DNA of 64,000 nucleotides from DATMRS01 sp035566015 (lineage in GTDB: Bacteria; Pseudomonadota; Alphaproteobacteria; Sphingomonadales; Sphingomonadaceae): NCBI GenBank assembly GCA_035566015.1, contig DATMRS010000004.1, forward strand, positions 62,001 through 126,000. The letters run 5' to 3'. Numbering within the stretch: the first letter of the stretch is position 1; each line of letters starts with the position of its first letter. Below are positions 1 to 8,309 of this stretch, piece after piece. A program made the translations under genes and the position numbers. Under the pieces are notes generated by a model, which worked only from the letters and a program-made list of their open reading frames with translations, searched no databases and was not told where the DNA came from.

Positions 1-2
1 GC

Positions 3-110
3 TTCAACCGACTGGAGGTGGTCAGGATCAAACGTGACGGAGAGGATTGGCCATCGAGCCAGAGCTGGACGCGGTGGTTCAATCGCTGGCGGAAGAAACA
101 GCTAGAGTGA
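3..110 (+). CDS. C-terminal fragment of an unidentified protein (partial)
   Basis: An open frame enters from the left edge and stops at a TGA at 108-110, giving 35 residues rich in Trp and Arg that end in WFNRWRKKQLE. I do not recognise the family. It would converge on hsdR with about 54 bases between the stops. A chance open frame of this length is quite possible in this composition, so this is only a plausible gene end. Confidence 0.3.
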   Translation, partial: FNRLEVVRIKRDGEDWPSSQSWTRWFNRWRKKQLE

Positions 111-164
111 ATGTGTCTGCGCTTGCGATAATGTGAAGCGGCTCTGCGTCACCAAGCACTTGCG

Positions 165-3100
165 TCAAAGTGCCCAGTCAATTGCAATGGTATTGGCCTG
201 TTCGAGAACAAGGTCCACCGCTGCCTTTTGCAAATCTGGCGGATAACCGTAACGCGCAAGCAGCTTCCGCACTTCAATGCGCATTTTTGCGCGGACACTT
301 TCCTTCTGCGTCCAATCGACGGTCACCGTGCTGCGAATTGTTTTGACCAGCAGTTGAGCAAGGGTGCGGAGCGTTTCGCGCTCCATCAAATCCCGTGCTG
401 ACCCATTCTCAGCCAAGGCATCGTAAAAGGCCAGTTCCTCGGGCGCCATACCCAGTTCTTCACCCCGCTTGGCCGACGCGGACACCTCACGGGCCAGCGA
501 AATCAGCTCGTCAATCACCTGCAAGCTATCGACGGCCCGGTTGTGGTAACGGGTCAGCACATCGTCCAGCCTCTCGCTGAGCTTGCGCGCCTCGACAATG
601 TTCAGCCGTTCACGCGCCTTGATGTTGCCCTGCAAGAGCCGCCGCAGCGTCTCAACCGCCAAGTTTGGCTGCTTCGTCTGCTTCACTTCCATGAGGAAAT
701 CATCGGACAGGATAGCAAGATCGGGCTGCTCAAGCCCGGCATCCTTGAACACGTCCAGAATACCATCGGACATGACCGCCTGCGACATGAGCTGGCGGAT
801 TTCCTGCTCAATTGCCTGCCTGCCGCGCCCGCCCTTGCCGGACGTGTATTTGATGAGGTTGGCGCGCAGAGCGACGATCAGCGCCACCTCCTGCCGCATG
901 GCAGAGGCGCGCTCGTCACCGGCTGCGATGGCGAAGGCTGCTTCGGCCTGCGTCGCAAGGTCGATAAACTCTGCCCGGTGATCGCTGGACAGGATTTGCT
1001 CTAGGCACTGTTTGAGGATGGTAAGGCGCGCGGCTGGATCAGCACCGAAGAAGGCCTGCCAATTGACCTTGCCGAGCAAAGCGAGCGCGGATTCAACCTT
1101 GGTCAGAAGCTGGCGCACTGCCTCATCCATGTTGAGGCTGACCTGTTCCTGATCGCGGGCACTATACTGCGCCAGTGCAGCCCGCAATTCGGCCCCGATG
1201 CCGAGATAATCGACGATCAGCCCGCCCGGCTTTGCACCGAACACACGATTGACCCGCGCAATGGCTTGCATGAGTCCATGCCCTCGCATCGGCTTGTCGA
1301 TGTAGAGCGTGTGCAGCGAGGGCGCGTCAAAGCCGGTCAGCCACATGTCGCGCACAATCACCAGATCGAAGCCGGACGATGGATTTTTGAAGCGGTCTGC
1401 CAACTCCTCCAGCCGCGACTTGGTGCGGATATGCGGCTGCATGGTCTGCGGATCAGCATTGTTGCCGGTGATGACCACCTTCATCATGCCATCGGCATCG
1501 TCATTCGGATCAGCTCTAACCCATGCGGGGCGCAACCGGGCGATTTCATCGTAAAGGGCAACCGCAACCTGACGGCTGATCGCCACGACCATGCCCTTGC
1601 CGCCGCCCATTGCCTCCTTGCGTTCCTCGAAATGGGAAACGATGTCGGCGGCAATCGTCTCAATCCGCTCCTTGGAGCCGACAATTTCCTCAAACCGACT
1701 GAACTTCGCTTTCAACTGTTCGGCGGCGCGCGCGTCACTGCCTTCGGTCAGCTCTTCGGCCAGCGCGTCCAGCTCTTCGCGTTGCTCCTCATCGAGCCGG
1801 AGCATCAGTTTGGCGAGCCGAGCGGAATAGTGGATCGGAACCGTTGCCTTGTCGATGACCGATTGGGTCATGTCGTAAGTGTCGATCACATCGCCAAACA
1901 CAGCCGCCGTGCTACGATCCCTTTCGTCAATCGGCGTGCCGGTGAAGCCGATGAAGGTCGCGTTGGGCAGCGCTTGGCGGAGATATTCGGCGAAACCGAC
2001 TTCCTCACGCACTTCATCGCCGCGCGTCACAAAGCGGCGGTTGAGGCCATATTGCGAGCGGTGCGCTTCATCCGCGATCACGATTACATTACTGCGATTG
2101 GTGAGCAGCGGGTGCTCGCCTTCATCGCCGCGAAACCTTTGGATCGTGGTGAACACGAGCCCGCCAATATCGACCTTGAGCAGTTCTCGCACCGCCGCCA
2201 CTGTTTCAGCGTTGCGAGGATCGCCGCGAATGGCGCTTCCATGTGCAGCGAAGGTCTTGAAGAGCTGATCGTCGAGATCGTTGCGATCCGTCACCACAAC
2301 AATAGTCGGATTCTTGAGCTTCTTCGCTAGTTGGAGTTGGCGGACATAGAACAGCATGGTCAGCGATTTGCCGCTCCCTTGCGTGTGCCACACTACGCCG
2401 CCCTTGCGATGCCCGCCTTCGCCCGCCGCCTTGACCGTCGAGGCGAGCGCCCGCCGCACGGCATGGAACTGGTGATAGCCCGCCAGCTTCTTCGATTTGA
2501 CTACGCCATCGGCCATTTCAAAGGCCGTGTAATCGAATGCCAGGTCCAGCAGCCGCGCAGGATCGAAGGCACCCTTGATGAGCACTTCCAGCTCAGCCCG
2601 GCCAAAGTCATCATGCTTATCGCCGTCGATGGTCCGCCACGGCTGGAAGCGGTCAAGCCCGGCAGTCAGCGAGCCGATGCGGGCTTCCATCCCGTCGCTG
2701 ATGACCAGAGCCGCGTTGAAGCGGAACAGCTCCGGTGCCTTGTTCTTGTAATTCTGAAGCTGCTCATGTGCCCGGTCCATCGTGGCGTTTTCATCGGCGG
2801 GATTTTTCAGCTCCAGCACCGCCAGCGGCAGACCGTTAACGAACAGGACGATGTCAGGCCTGATCGTGTGACGCTCAGCTTGCACCACAAACTGGTTGGC
2901 AGCGATGAAACTGTTGTTGTCGGGCTTCTTCTGGTCGATCAGGCGCAAGCGAACAGTCCGACTTTCGCCATTCTCGTTCAACTCCACCGGCACGCCGAAC
3001 ACCAGCAGCTCGTGGAATGCCCGGTTGTTCTCTAAAAGGTTTTGCGTTGGCGCGGCCAGCACGGCGCGCACCGCCGCTTCGATCATTGTTGAGGTCGCAT

Positions 3101-3311
3101 CGGAGTTGAGCGTGGCGAGTGCGTCGCGGAGCTGCCCTTCCAGCACAGTTTGCCGATAATTTGTGCGGGCGCTCATCGGGCCATCGGGGGCCAGATAATC
3201 GCCGGGCAGCACCCGCCAGCCAGAAAGGTCAAGCCAGCTCATCGCCGCAAGCTCAACCGCACCCTCGTTGAAGCGGTTGGGAGTGGAGGGACCGCTGGTT
3301 GACCAGTTCAT
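165..3311 (-). CDS. hsdR: Type I restriction enzyme, R (motor/nuclease) subunit HsdR
   Basis: The 1048-residue protein would translocate and cut unmodified DNA as part of an HsdR-HsdM-HsdS complex. Seen in order: an N-terminal PD-(D/E)xK-like nuclease region (RPDIVLF then LELK, about residues 151-169), a Walker A GSGK near 312-315, the DEAH box in IADEAHRSQYG, the helicase motif FTGTP, and a motif VI-like QAIARVNRVF. An upstream in-frame codon would give 15 extra residues, but the ATG at 3311 is preferred because it forms a 4-base ATGA overlap with the stop of the preceding gene. Length is normal for the family. It is the last gene of the hsdM-hsdS-abi-hsdR operon and looks intact. Confidence 0.95.
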   Translation of the reverse strand: MNWSTSGPSTPNRFNEGAVELAAMSWLDLSGWRVLPGDYLAPDGPMSARTNYRQTVLEGQLRDALATLNSDATSTMIEAAVRAVLAAPTQNLLENNRAFHELLVFGVPVELNENGESRTVRLRLIDQKKPDNNSFIAANQFVVQAERHTIRPDIVLFVNGLPLAVLELKNPADENATMDRAHEQLQNYKNKAPELFRFNAALVISDGMEARIGSLTAGLDRFQPWRTIDGDKHDDFGRAELEVLIKGAFDPARLLDLAFDYTAFEMADGVVKSKKLAGYHQFHAVRRALASTVKAAGEGGHRKGGVVWHTQGSGKSLTMLFYVRQLQLAKKLKNPTIVVVTDRNDLDDQLFKTFAAHGSAIRGDPRNAETVAAVRELLKVDIGGLVFTTIQRFRGDEGEHPLLTNRSNVIVIADEAHRSQYGLNRRFVTRGDEVREEVGFAEYLRQALPNATFIGFTGTPIDERDRSTAAVFGDVIDTYDMTQSVIDKATVPIHYSARLAKLMLRLDEEQREELDALAEELTEGSDARAAEQLKAKFSRFEEIVGSKERIETIAADIVSHFEERKEAMGGGKGMVVAISRQVAVALYDEIARLRPAWVRADPNDDADGMMKVVITGNNADPQTMQPHIRTKSRLEELADRFKNPSSGFDLVIVRDMWLTGFDAPSLHTLYIDKPMRGHGLMQAIARVNRVFGAKPGGLIVDYLGIGAELRAALAQYSARDQEQVSLNMDEAVRQLLTKVESALALLGKVNWQAFFGADPAARLTILKQCLEQILSSDHRAEFIDLATQAEAAFAIAAGDERASAMRQEVALIVALRANLIKYTSGKGGRGRQAIEQEIRQLMSQAVMSDGILDVFKDAGLEQPDLAILSDDFLMEVKQTKQPNLAVETLRRLLQGNIKARERLNIVEARKLSERLDDVLTRYHNRAVDSLQVIDELISLAREVSASAKRGEELGMAPEELAFYDALAENGSARDLMERETLRTLAQLLVKTIRSTVTVDWTQKESVRAKMRIEVRKLLARYGYPPDLQKAAVDLVLEQANTIAIDWAL

Positions 3312-3994
3312 GCGGCGGCTTCCTGTTCCCCATCGGCGGGGTTGGTCAGCCGCCATTCGGTGAGCGCCGCCTCATATTGCGTTGGGTCCAGCGTGAAGAG
3401 AATGCGGCTGGGTTCAAAGCTGGACCCAGCGATTTCCACCAGCTCATATTCGCTGTCGAGATTGTCGTTGAACGCGGTTTCCAGCTCATATGACGGGCCG
3501 GTTGGCTCTTCCACCTCTTCGGATGGACGGCTCCACGCCACATCGAGCAGGAACGACACCAGCGCATCGCACAAGCCGCCCAGCATATAGGCGTGCTGCC
3601 GCTGCAACACCGCCCAATCGAGCGCGCCGCCATGGCGCATGTTGGGAATATTGCTGAGGCGGGCGAGCGCGGTGGTCGTTTCTTCGATACCCTTGATGAG
3701 CGCGGTCAGCTCCTCATGGATTTTGTCGCCGTCCGGGTGATCAGTCATCGTGAAGTCGAAGGCTTCGATAACCTTGGTCATGCGACCGGGCAGGCCATCG
3801 CGGCCAAACTCGATATTTAGGGACAGCCCGATGGACGCTTGCGCCGCCTCAAAGATGGTGCGGACGCTGGCAAGGCAAGTGTTGGGCAGTTGCTCGATGC
3901 TCTGTTCCAGAGCCCGGACGTGCAATTCAAGGTTCCCAGCCCGCTCAGGGTGTTGCTCGATGAGGTTGCGAAGGAGCTGGAGCTGATAGGCCAT
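3308..3994 (-). CDS. Abortive-infection-like protein inside the hsd operon
   Basis: A 228-residue protein encoded between hsdS and hsdR. No signal peptide or membrane segment is visible. Residues about 96-152 (LARLSN...MRHGG...LCDALVSFLLD) resemble the C-terminal domain of Abi-type proteins, where an RN...HG motif is followed by a helix, which suggests RNase/HEPN-like or phage-defence roles; this is inference from pattern only. A strong Shine-Dalgarno AGGAGG sits over the hsdS stop codon and the gene ends with an ATGA overlap into hsdR, so it is translationally coupled on both sides. That argues for a role tied to the restriction system. Alternatives are a regulator or an immunity/escort protein for HsdR. 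Confidence 0.6.
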   Translation of the reverse strand: MAYQLQLLRNLIEQHPERAGNLELHVRALEQSIEQLPNTCLASVRTIFEAAQASIGLSLNIEFGRDGLPGRMTKVIEAFDFTMTDHPDGDKIHEELTALIKGIEETTTALARLSNIPNMRHGGALDWAVLQRQHAYMLGGLCDALVSFLLDVAWSRPSEEVEEPTGPSYELETAFNDNLDSEYELVEIAGSSFEPSRILFTLDPTQYEAALTEWRLTNPADGEQEAAA

Positions 3995-4002
3995 GCTTCC
4001 TC

Positions 4003-5226
4003 CTATGCCGCCGCGATCACGGTTTCAGCGTCCGCCACGCGCAATTCGCCAGACAAGAGTTTGGGCAGCAATTCATCCCGAAGGCCGGTGAGAGATGCAG
4101 TTTCCTCAGCCAATTGCACGATCCGAGAGAATGTCGTTTCCATGATGACAACAAACGCATCATGGACCGCCTGCGAAGGCTTTGTCATGGCGATGGTTCG
4201 CAGGACGCCTTTGCTTATTTCCTGAAATGTCGATCCGTTAGCATTCGACTTGATGAGCTTCATGTTTTCGTGGCACCAAGCCCAAGCGTAGAATGGCGAT
4301 AGTGTCCTTGACACGAATGCCGCAATACCCTGATTGATGCTTACTGGCAGAGCGTTGAAGGCGAGATAGCCTACAGGCGCACGCGATGACATCAGCAGGG
4401 ACATTTCTGGTATCTCGCCAGAACTACAAACATCGAAGCCCTGTTCGGTTAACGAGCGGTCGGTTTTGGTCAGAAGTGGTCCCGGCAGGCCAGACATGTC
4501 CTTGGGCGTCGCCCACGCATGAGGACCATCCCAGTATTCGGCTCGCTTTGTGGACGGCGTGTTTCCGGCCACGATGGAAAACAGCTCGCCAACTGTGCTT
4601 TGCATCCACCCTTTCGGCAATCCATCGTCCTCGAAGCTATCCGAGAAAAGCGCCGCTATTTCAGCGGGCAGGCCGGTGTCGCGGCCTTCGGCTTTGGCGT
4701 GAACAGGGCCAAAATCGACAAACCAGCTCTTGAACAGCGCCCGCGCCAGGTCCTCCAGCGTCGCGGCCATCTGGCGGTTCAGGTCAACTTTTGCATCAAG
4801 GCTGGCGAGGAAATGAGCGATCCTCGTTTGCTCGCTCAACGGCGGAAACTTGACGGGAGTAAACCCGAAGGCATCGCGCGTTGTGGACGGTATAGGCGAG
4901 CCGTCATCGATGTTGTTCACGTCGTAATCGAGAAGCCAATAATAGGCCCATCGCAAATCCATCGGGACCAGCGGTTTCAGATAGTATGCAGTGTCGATTA
5001 CCCAGAAAGGATGATCCGCAAAGTGAACACCCCGGTATGCCCCCTTGCGACCGACGATCACACCCGGTCCGGGCTGCAATGGAGTGTCATGCCAGCCGAT
5101 TGGACCGTTGGTGCCGTAAACGCGAGCCACATTCGGCTGGTCAGTATAGGCAGTCATTGCCTTGCCGTATTTCAATTCGGCGATGTCGCCCCAAGTCGTT
5201 GCCAGCCAATCACCAGCCATAGCCAA
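4003..5226 (-). CDS. hsdS: Type I restriction-modification specificity subunit HsdS
   Basis: The 407-residue protein carries two target recognition domains that read the two halves of the bipartite target. The first occupies about residues 5-130, followed by the conserved central helix region (PPLSEQ...IAHFLASLDAKVDLN then ALFKSWFVDF). The second runs from about 205 to 355, and the C-terminal conserved region ends in LRDELLPKLLSGEL. The second domain's coding stretch (about 4090-4450) is conspicuously AT-richer than its surroundings, as is usual for exchangeable recognition domains. The start overlaps the 3' end of hsdM by 17 bases, with an AAGG Shine-Dalgarno; ATG at 5220 is an alternative. 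The DNA target cannot be deduced. Confidence 0.93.
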   Translation of the reverse strand: MAMAGDWLATTWGDIAELKYGKAMTAYTDQPNVARVYGTNGPIGWHDTPLQPGPGVIVGRKGAYRGVHFADHPFWVIDTAYYLKPLVPMDLRWAYYWLLDYDVNNIDDGSPIPSTTRDAFGFTPVKFPPLSEQTRIAHFLASLDAKVDLNRQMAATLEDLARALFKSWFVDFGPVHAKAEGRDTGLPAEIAALFSDSFEDDGLPKGWMQSTVGELFSIVAGNTPSTKRAEYWDGPHAWATPKDMSGLPGPLLTKTDRSLTEQGFDVCSSGEIPEMSLLMSSRAPVGYLAFNALPVSINQGIAAFVSRTLSPFYAWAWCHENMKLIKSNANGSTFQEISKGVLRTIAMTKPSQAVHDAFVVIMETTFSRIVQLAEETASLTGLRDELLPKLLSGELRVADAETVIAAA

Positions 5227-6811
5227 CCTTTTTCAGTTGGCTGCGGATTTCCATGTCGAGCACATTGCCGCGCTCCATCTGTGTTTTCAGTGTCGCGGTC
5301 AGGCGGGCCATCTTGTCCGCGAACGGCTCGTCATCGTCCGCCCGCGCCGCCTGCTCCACATACATGCCGGGGGTGAGCACAAACCGCTTGGCGGCGATGT
5401 CTTTAATCTTCACCGACTTGGCGAAGCCCGGCACGTCCTCATACTGGCCGTTCTTTTCGCGCCACGCATGATAGGTGCCCGCGATGGTGGCTATATCGTC
5501 AGGTGTGCCATTCGTGCCGTCCGTCAGCTCCTTGAGCGTGCGGGTTTTCATCGTGCCCATGTTGCGGGCATCAATAAACAGCACGTCCCCGCGCCGGTCG
5601 CGGAACCTTTTATCCTTGGTCAGGCCGTTCGATTTGTCGCGGGCGACGAACCACAGGCATACGGGAATCTGCGTGGTCGAAAAGAGCTGGCCGGGCAGCG
5701 CCACGATGCAGTCAATCACATCCTTTTCGATCAGCCGCTGGCGGATTTCGCCTTCGCCCGATTGCTGGCTGGACAGCGAGCCGTTGGCCAGCACGAAGCC
5801 CGCGATGCCGTCCGGTGCCAGATGATGGAAAATGTGCTGAATCCAAGCAAAATTGGCATTGCCAGCAGGTGGGGTACCGAATTGCCAGCGCTGATCGCCC
5901 TGCAACTTTTCCTGCCCCCAATCGCTCTGATTGAAGGGCGGGTTGGCCAAAATGTATTTGGCCATGATGCTGGGGTGCATATCTTCGTGGAAGCTGTCCG
6001 CCCACTTGCTGCCGAGGTTCGCCTCGATGCCCCGGATGGCGAGGTTCATCTTGGCCAGCCGCCATGTCGTGGGGTTGGACTCCTGCCCATAAATCGAAAT
6101 GTCGTTGCGCCCGCCCTCATGCGCTTCAATGAACTGTTCGGACTGCACGAACATGCCGCCTGATCCGCAGCACGGGTCATACACCCGGCCCTTGAACGGC
6201 TCGATCATCGCCACCAGCAGCCGCACGACGCATCCGGCAGTGTAATATTGCCCGCCGCGCTTGCCTTCCGCGATGGCAAACTGGCCAAGGAAATATTCAT
6301 AGACCCGGCCAAGCACGTCCTGCCCATGATGCTCATCGCGGAACGCCAGATCGGAGAACAGCTTGACCACTTCGGCCAGCTTGGTCTGGTCCAGCTCTGG
6401 CCGGGCATAGTTCTTTGTCAGCACCCCTTTCAGCGTGGGGTTCTCGCTCTCAATGGCGATCATTGCTGTATCGATCAACTCGCCAATGGTTGGCTTAGTG
6501 CTGGTGGCGTTTTCCTTAAGATACTCCCACCGTGCGTGTTCCGGCACCCAGAATACGCTTTCGGCTGCATACCAATCCCGCTCATCGGCAAGGAAGGCGC
6601 TTTCCGGGTCAGCCTCGGCTTCTGCCTTGCGCTCGTTGAAGCGGTCAGAAATGTATTTGAGGAAAATCAGCCCAAGCGCGACATGCTTGTATTCCGCCGC
6701 ATCCATGTTGCCGCGAAGCTTGTCAGCCGCTGCCCACAGGGGGGCTTCAAACGCACGAGGATTGGACTTCTCCGGCTCGACCACGACTTTTTTAGGTCGT
6801 CCACGAGCCAT
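5210..6811 (-). CDS. hsdM: Type I restriction-modification DNA methyltransferase HsdM
   Basis: The 533-residue N6-adenine methyltransferase of the complex. It has an N-terminal helical domain (about 20-165) followed by the SAM-binding motif I DPCCGSGG at 212-219 and the catalytic motif NPPF at 290-293. It is the first gene of the hsd operon; an AGGGGGA Shine-Dalgarno lies just before the ATG. The N terminus starts with a basic MARGRPKKVVV segment. Between this gene and the tRNA-Lys 3' end there are only about 180 bases without a gene, which must hold the operon promoter; I see no convincing -35/-10 pair there. GC content is lower than in the mre operon on the other side of the tRNA. Confidence 0.95.
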   Translation of the reverse strand: MARGRPKKVVVEPEKSNPRAFEAPLWAAADKLRGNMDAAEYKHVALGLIFLKYISDRFNERKAEAEADPESAFLADERDWYAAESVFWVPEHARWEYLKENATSTKPTIGELIDTAMIAIESENPTLKGVLTKNYARPELDQTKLAEVVKLFSDLAFRDEHHGQDVLGRVYEYFLGQFAIAEGKRGGQYYTAGCVVRLLVAMIEPFKGRVYDPCCGSGGMFVQSEQFIEAHEGGRNDISIYGQESNPTTWRLAKMNLAIRGIEANLGSKWADSFHEDMHPSIMAKYILANPPFNQSDWGQEKLQGDQRWQFGTPPAGNANFAWIQHIFHHLAPDGIAGFVLANGSLSSQQSGEGEIRQRLIEKDVIDCIVALPGQLFSTTQIPVCLWFVARDKSNGLTKDKRFRDRRGDVLFIDARNMGTMKTRTLKELTDGTNGTPDDIATIAGTYHAWREKNGQYEDVPGFAKSVKIKDIAAKRFVLTPGMYVEQAARADDDEPFADKMARLTATLKTQMERGNVLDMEIRSQLKKVGYGW

Positions 6812-6993
6812 ACGAATCCCCCTGTTATTGTCTCATGATCTGCTCCTTATCCAAAGAGCATACGATCGTCTACATCGGAGCTGCGAAAAAGCGAGGGTCA
6901 CCAGGGGGTCAGGGCGAGGCGTTGCCATCTGATACCCCAGTGGGACCCCGCGACAGATCACCGCCGCGCTCTCGCATCTAAGTCATTGAAAAA

Positions 6994-7069
<76 letters not shown>

Positions 7070-7167
7070 ATTTCGCGTGGGGCGAGGTCTCGGAGTGCCC
7101 GGTTTCGCCAAGCGAGGCGCGCCGTTAGCATGGCGTTGCGGCGGATGTAAAGGGGCTCTTCGCGCAT

Positions 7168-8268
7168 TTAGCCGGGGAGGCGCGAATTGCGGTCGATCGC
7201 CATCAGGAGGCCGAGGCAGAGCAGCACCGTCATCATCGCCGATCCACCGAACGAAACCAGCGGGAGGGGAATGCCGACGACGGGTGCGAGCCCCATCACC
7301 ATCATCAGGTTGATCGCGAAATAGAAGAAGATTGTCGTCGCGAGGCCCGCCGCCGCGAGCTGACCGAAGCGGGTCTTGGCGCGGAGCGAGACGCGGATTC
7401 CCCAATTCACAACGAGAAGGAAGGCGGCGATGAGAAAGAGGCCGCCCATGAGGCCCCATTCCTCCGCCATCGTCGCGAAGACGAAATCGGTATGCCCCTC
7501 GGGCAGATAATCGAGATGGCTCTGCGTGCCATTCAGGAAGCCCTTGCCGAAAAGGCCGCCCGATCCGATCGCGATCTTCGATTGGCTGATATGATAACCC
7601 GTGCCGAGCGGGTCGCTTTCCGGATTGAGAAATATTAGCACGCGGTTGCGCTGATAATCGTGCATCAGCCCGAGGGCGAGCGGCATGCCCGCGGCGAAGA
7701 GCGCGAGCCCGCCGACATAGAGACGGAGCGGCAGGCCGGCCAGAAAGGTGATGGTGATGCCACCCGCCACAATCATCATGGCGGTGCCGAGATCGGGCTG
7801 GAGCAGGACCAGCGCCGCGGGCAAACCGATCAGGATTGCCGCCGGCCAGATCGCGGTGAAGCGGCGGGATTCCGACGCGGGAAGCTGCTCGTAAAATGTG
7901 GCGAGGACGAGGACGATCACCGGTTTCATCAGCTCGGAAGGCTGGATGCGTATGAACCCCAGATCGAGCCAGCGCTGGCTGCCGCCGCCGACGATGCCGA
8001 ACAGCTCGACCACTAGCAGCATTACGAGCAATATGCCGTAAATCGGAAAGGAAACGGCCTTGATATAACCCTCTGGCACACGGGAGAGCAGGATGGCGCC
8101 CAGCAGGAAGACGATGAAGCGCACGCCCTGCGGCTCGGCCCAGGGCTTCAGGCTGCCGCCTGCCGCCGAATAGAGAATGACCAGCCCGAACACGCCGATC
8201 GCGACGACGAGCAGGATCAAGCGCCATGGTATTAGCGCGATCGGGGCGGGGATGAGCGAATCACGCAT
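7168..8268 (-). CDS. rodA: Peptidoglycan glycosyltransferase RodA
   Basis: A 366-residue SEDS-family polytopic membrane protein with about ten hydrophobic segments. SEDS proteins polymerise lipid II into glycan strands together with a class B PBP, here the PBP2 gene immediately upstream. Family signatures visible include RWLDLGFIRIQPSELMKP, LLQPDLGTA and the late segment IPLPLVSFGGSAMM. The ATG at 8268 is preferred over an upstream in-frame GTG at 8277 because a GGAG Shine-Dalgarno fits it. It is the last gene of mreB-mreC-mreD-mrdA-rodA and follows mrdA by about 40 bases. Confidence 0.95.
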   Translation of the reverse strand: MRDSLIPAPIALIPWRLILLVVAIGVFGLVILYSAAGGSLKPWAEPQGVRFIVFLLGAILLSRVPEGYIKAVSFPIYGILLVMLLVVELFGIVGGGSQRWLDLGFIRIQPSELMKPVIVLVLATFYEQLPASESRRFTAIWPAAILIGLPAALVLLQPDLGTAMMIVAGGITITFLAGLPLRLYVGGLALFAAGMPLALGLMHDYQRNRVLIFLNPESDPLGTGYHISQSKIAIGSGGLFGKGFLNGTQSHLDYLPEGHTDFVFATMAEEWGLMGGLFLIAAFLLVVNWGIRVSLRAKTRFGQLAAAGLATTIFFYFAINLMMVMGLAPVVGIPLPLVSFGGSAMMTVLLCLGLLMAIDRNSRLPG

Positions 8269-8309
8269 GGTCCGCACTCCCTGCGTTGCGCATGAATGAG
8301 GCGGCGCGC

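Noticed and set aside
156..173. Hairpin GCACTT/AAGTGC at the hsdR stop codon as a terminator
   Set aside because: Only six AT-containing base pairs, overlaps the stop codon and lacks a U-tract.
6812..6993. Search for an attachment-site repeat or integrase remnant next to tRNA-Lys
   Set aside because: No second copy of the tRNA 3' end and no coding remnant found within the window.
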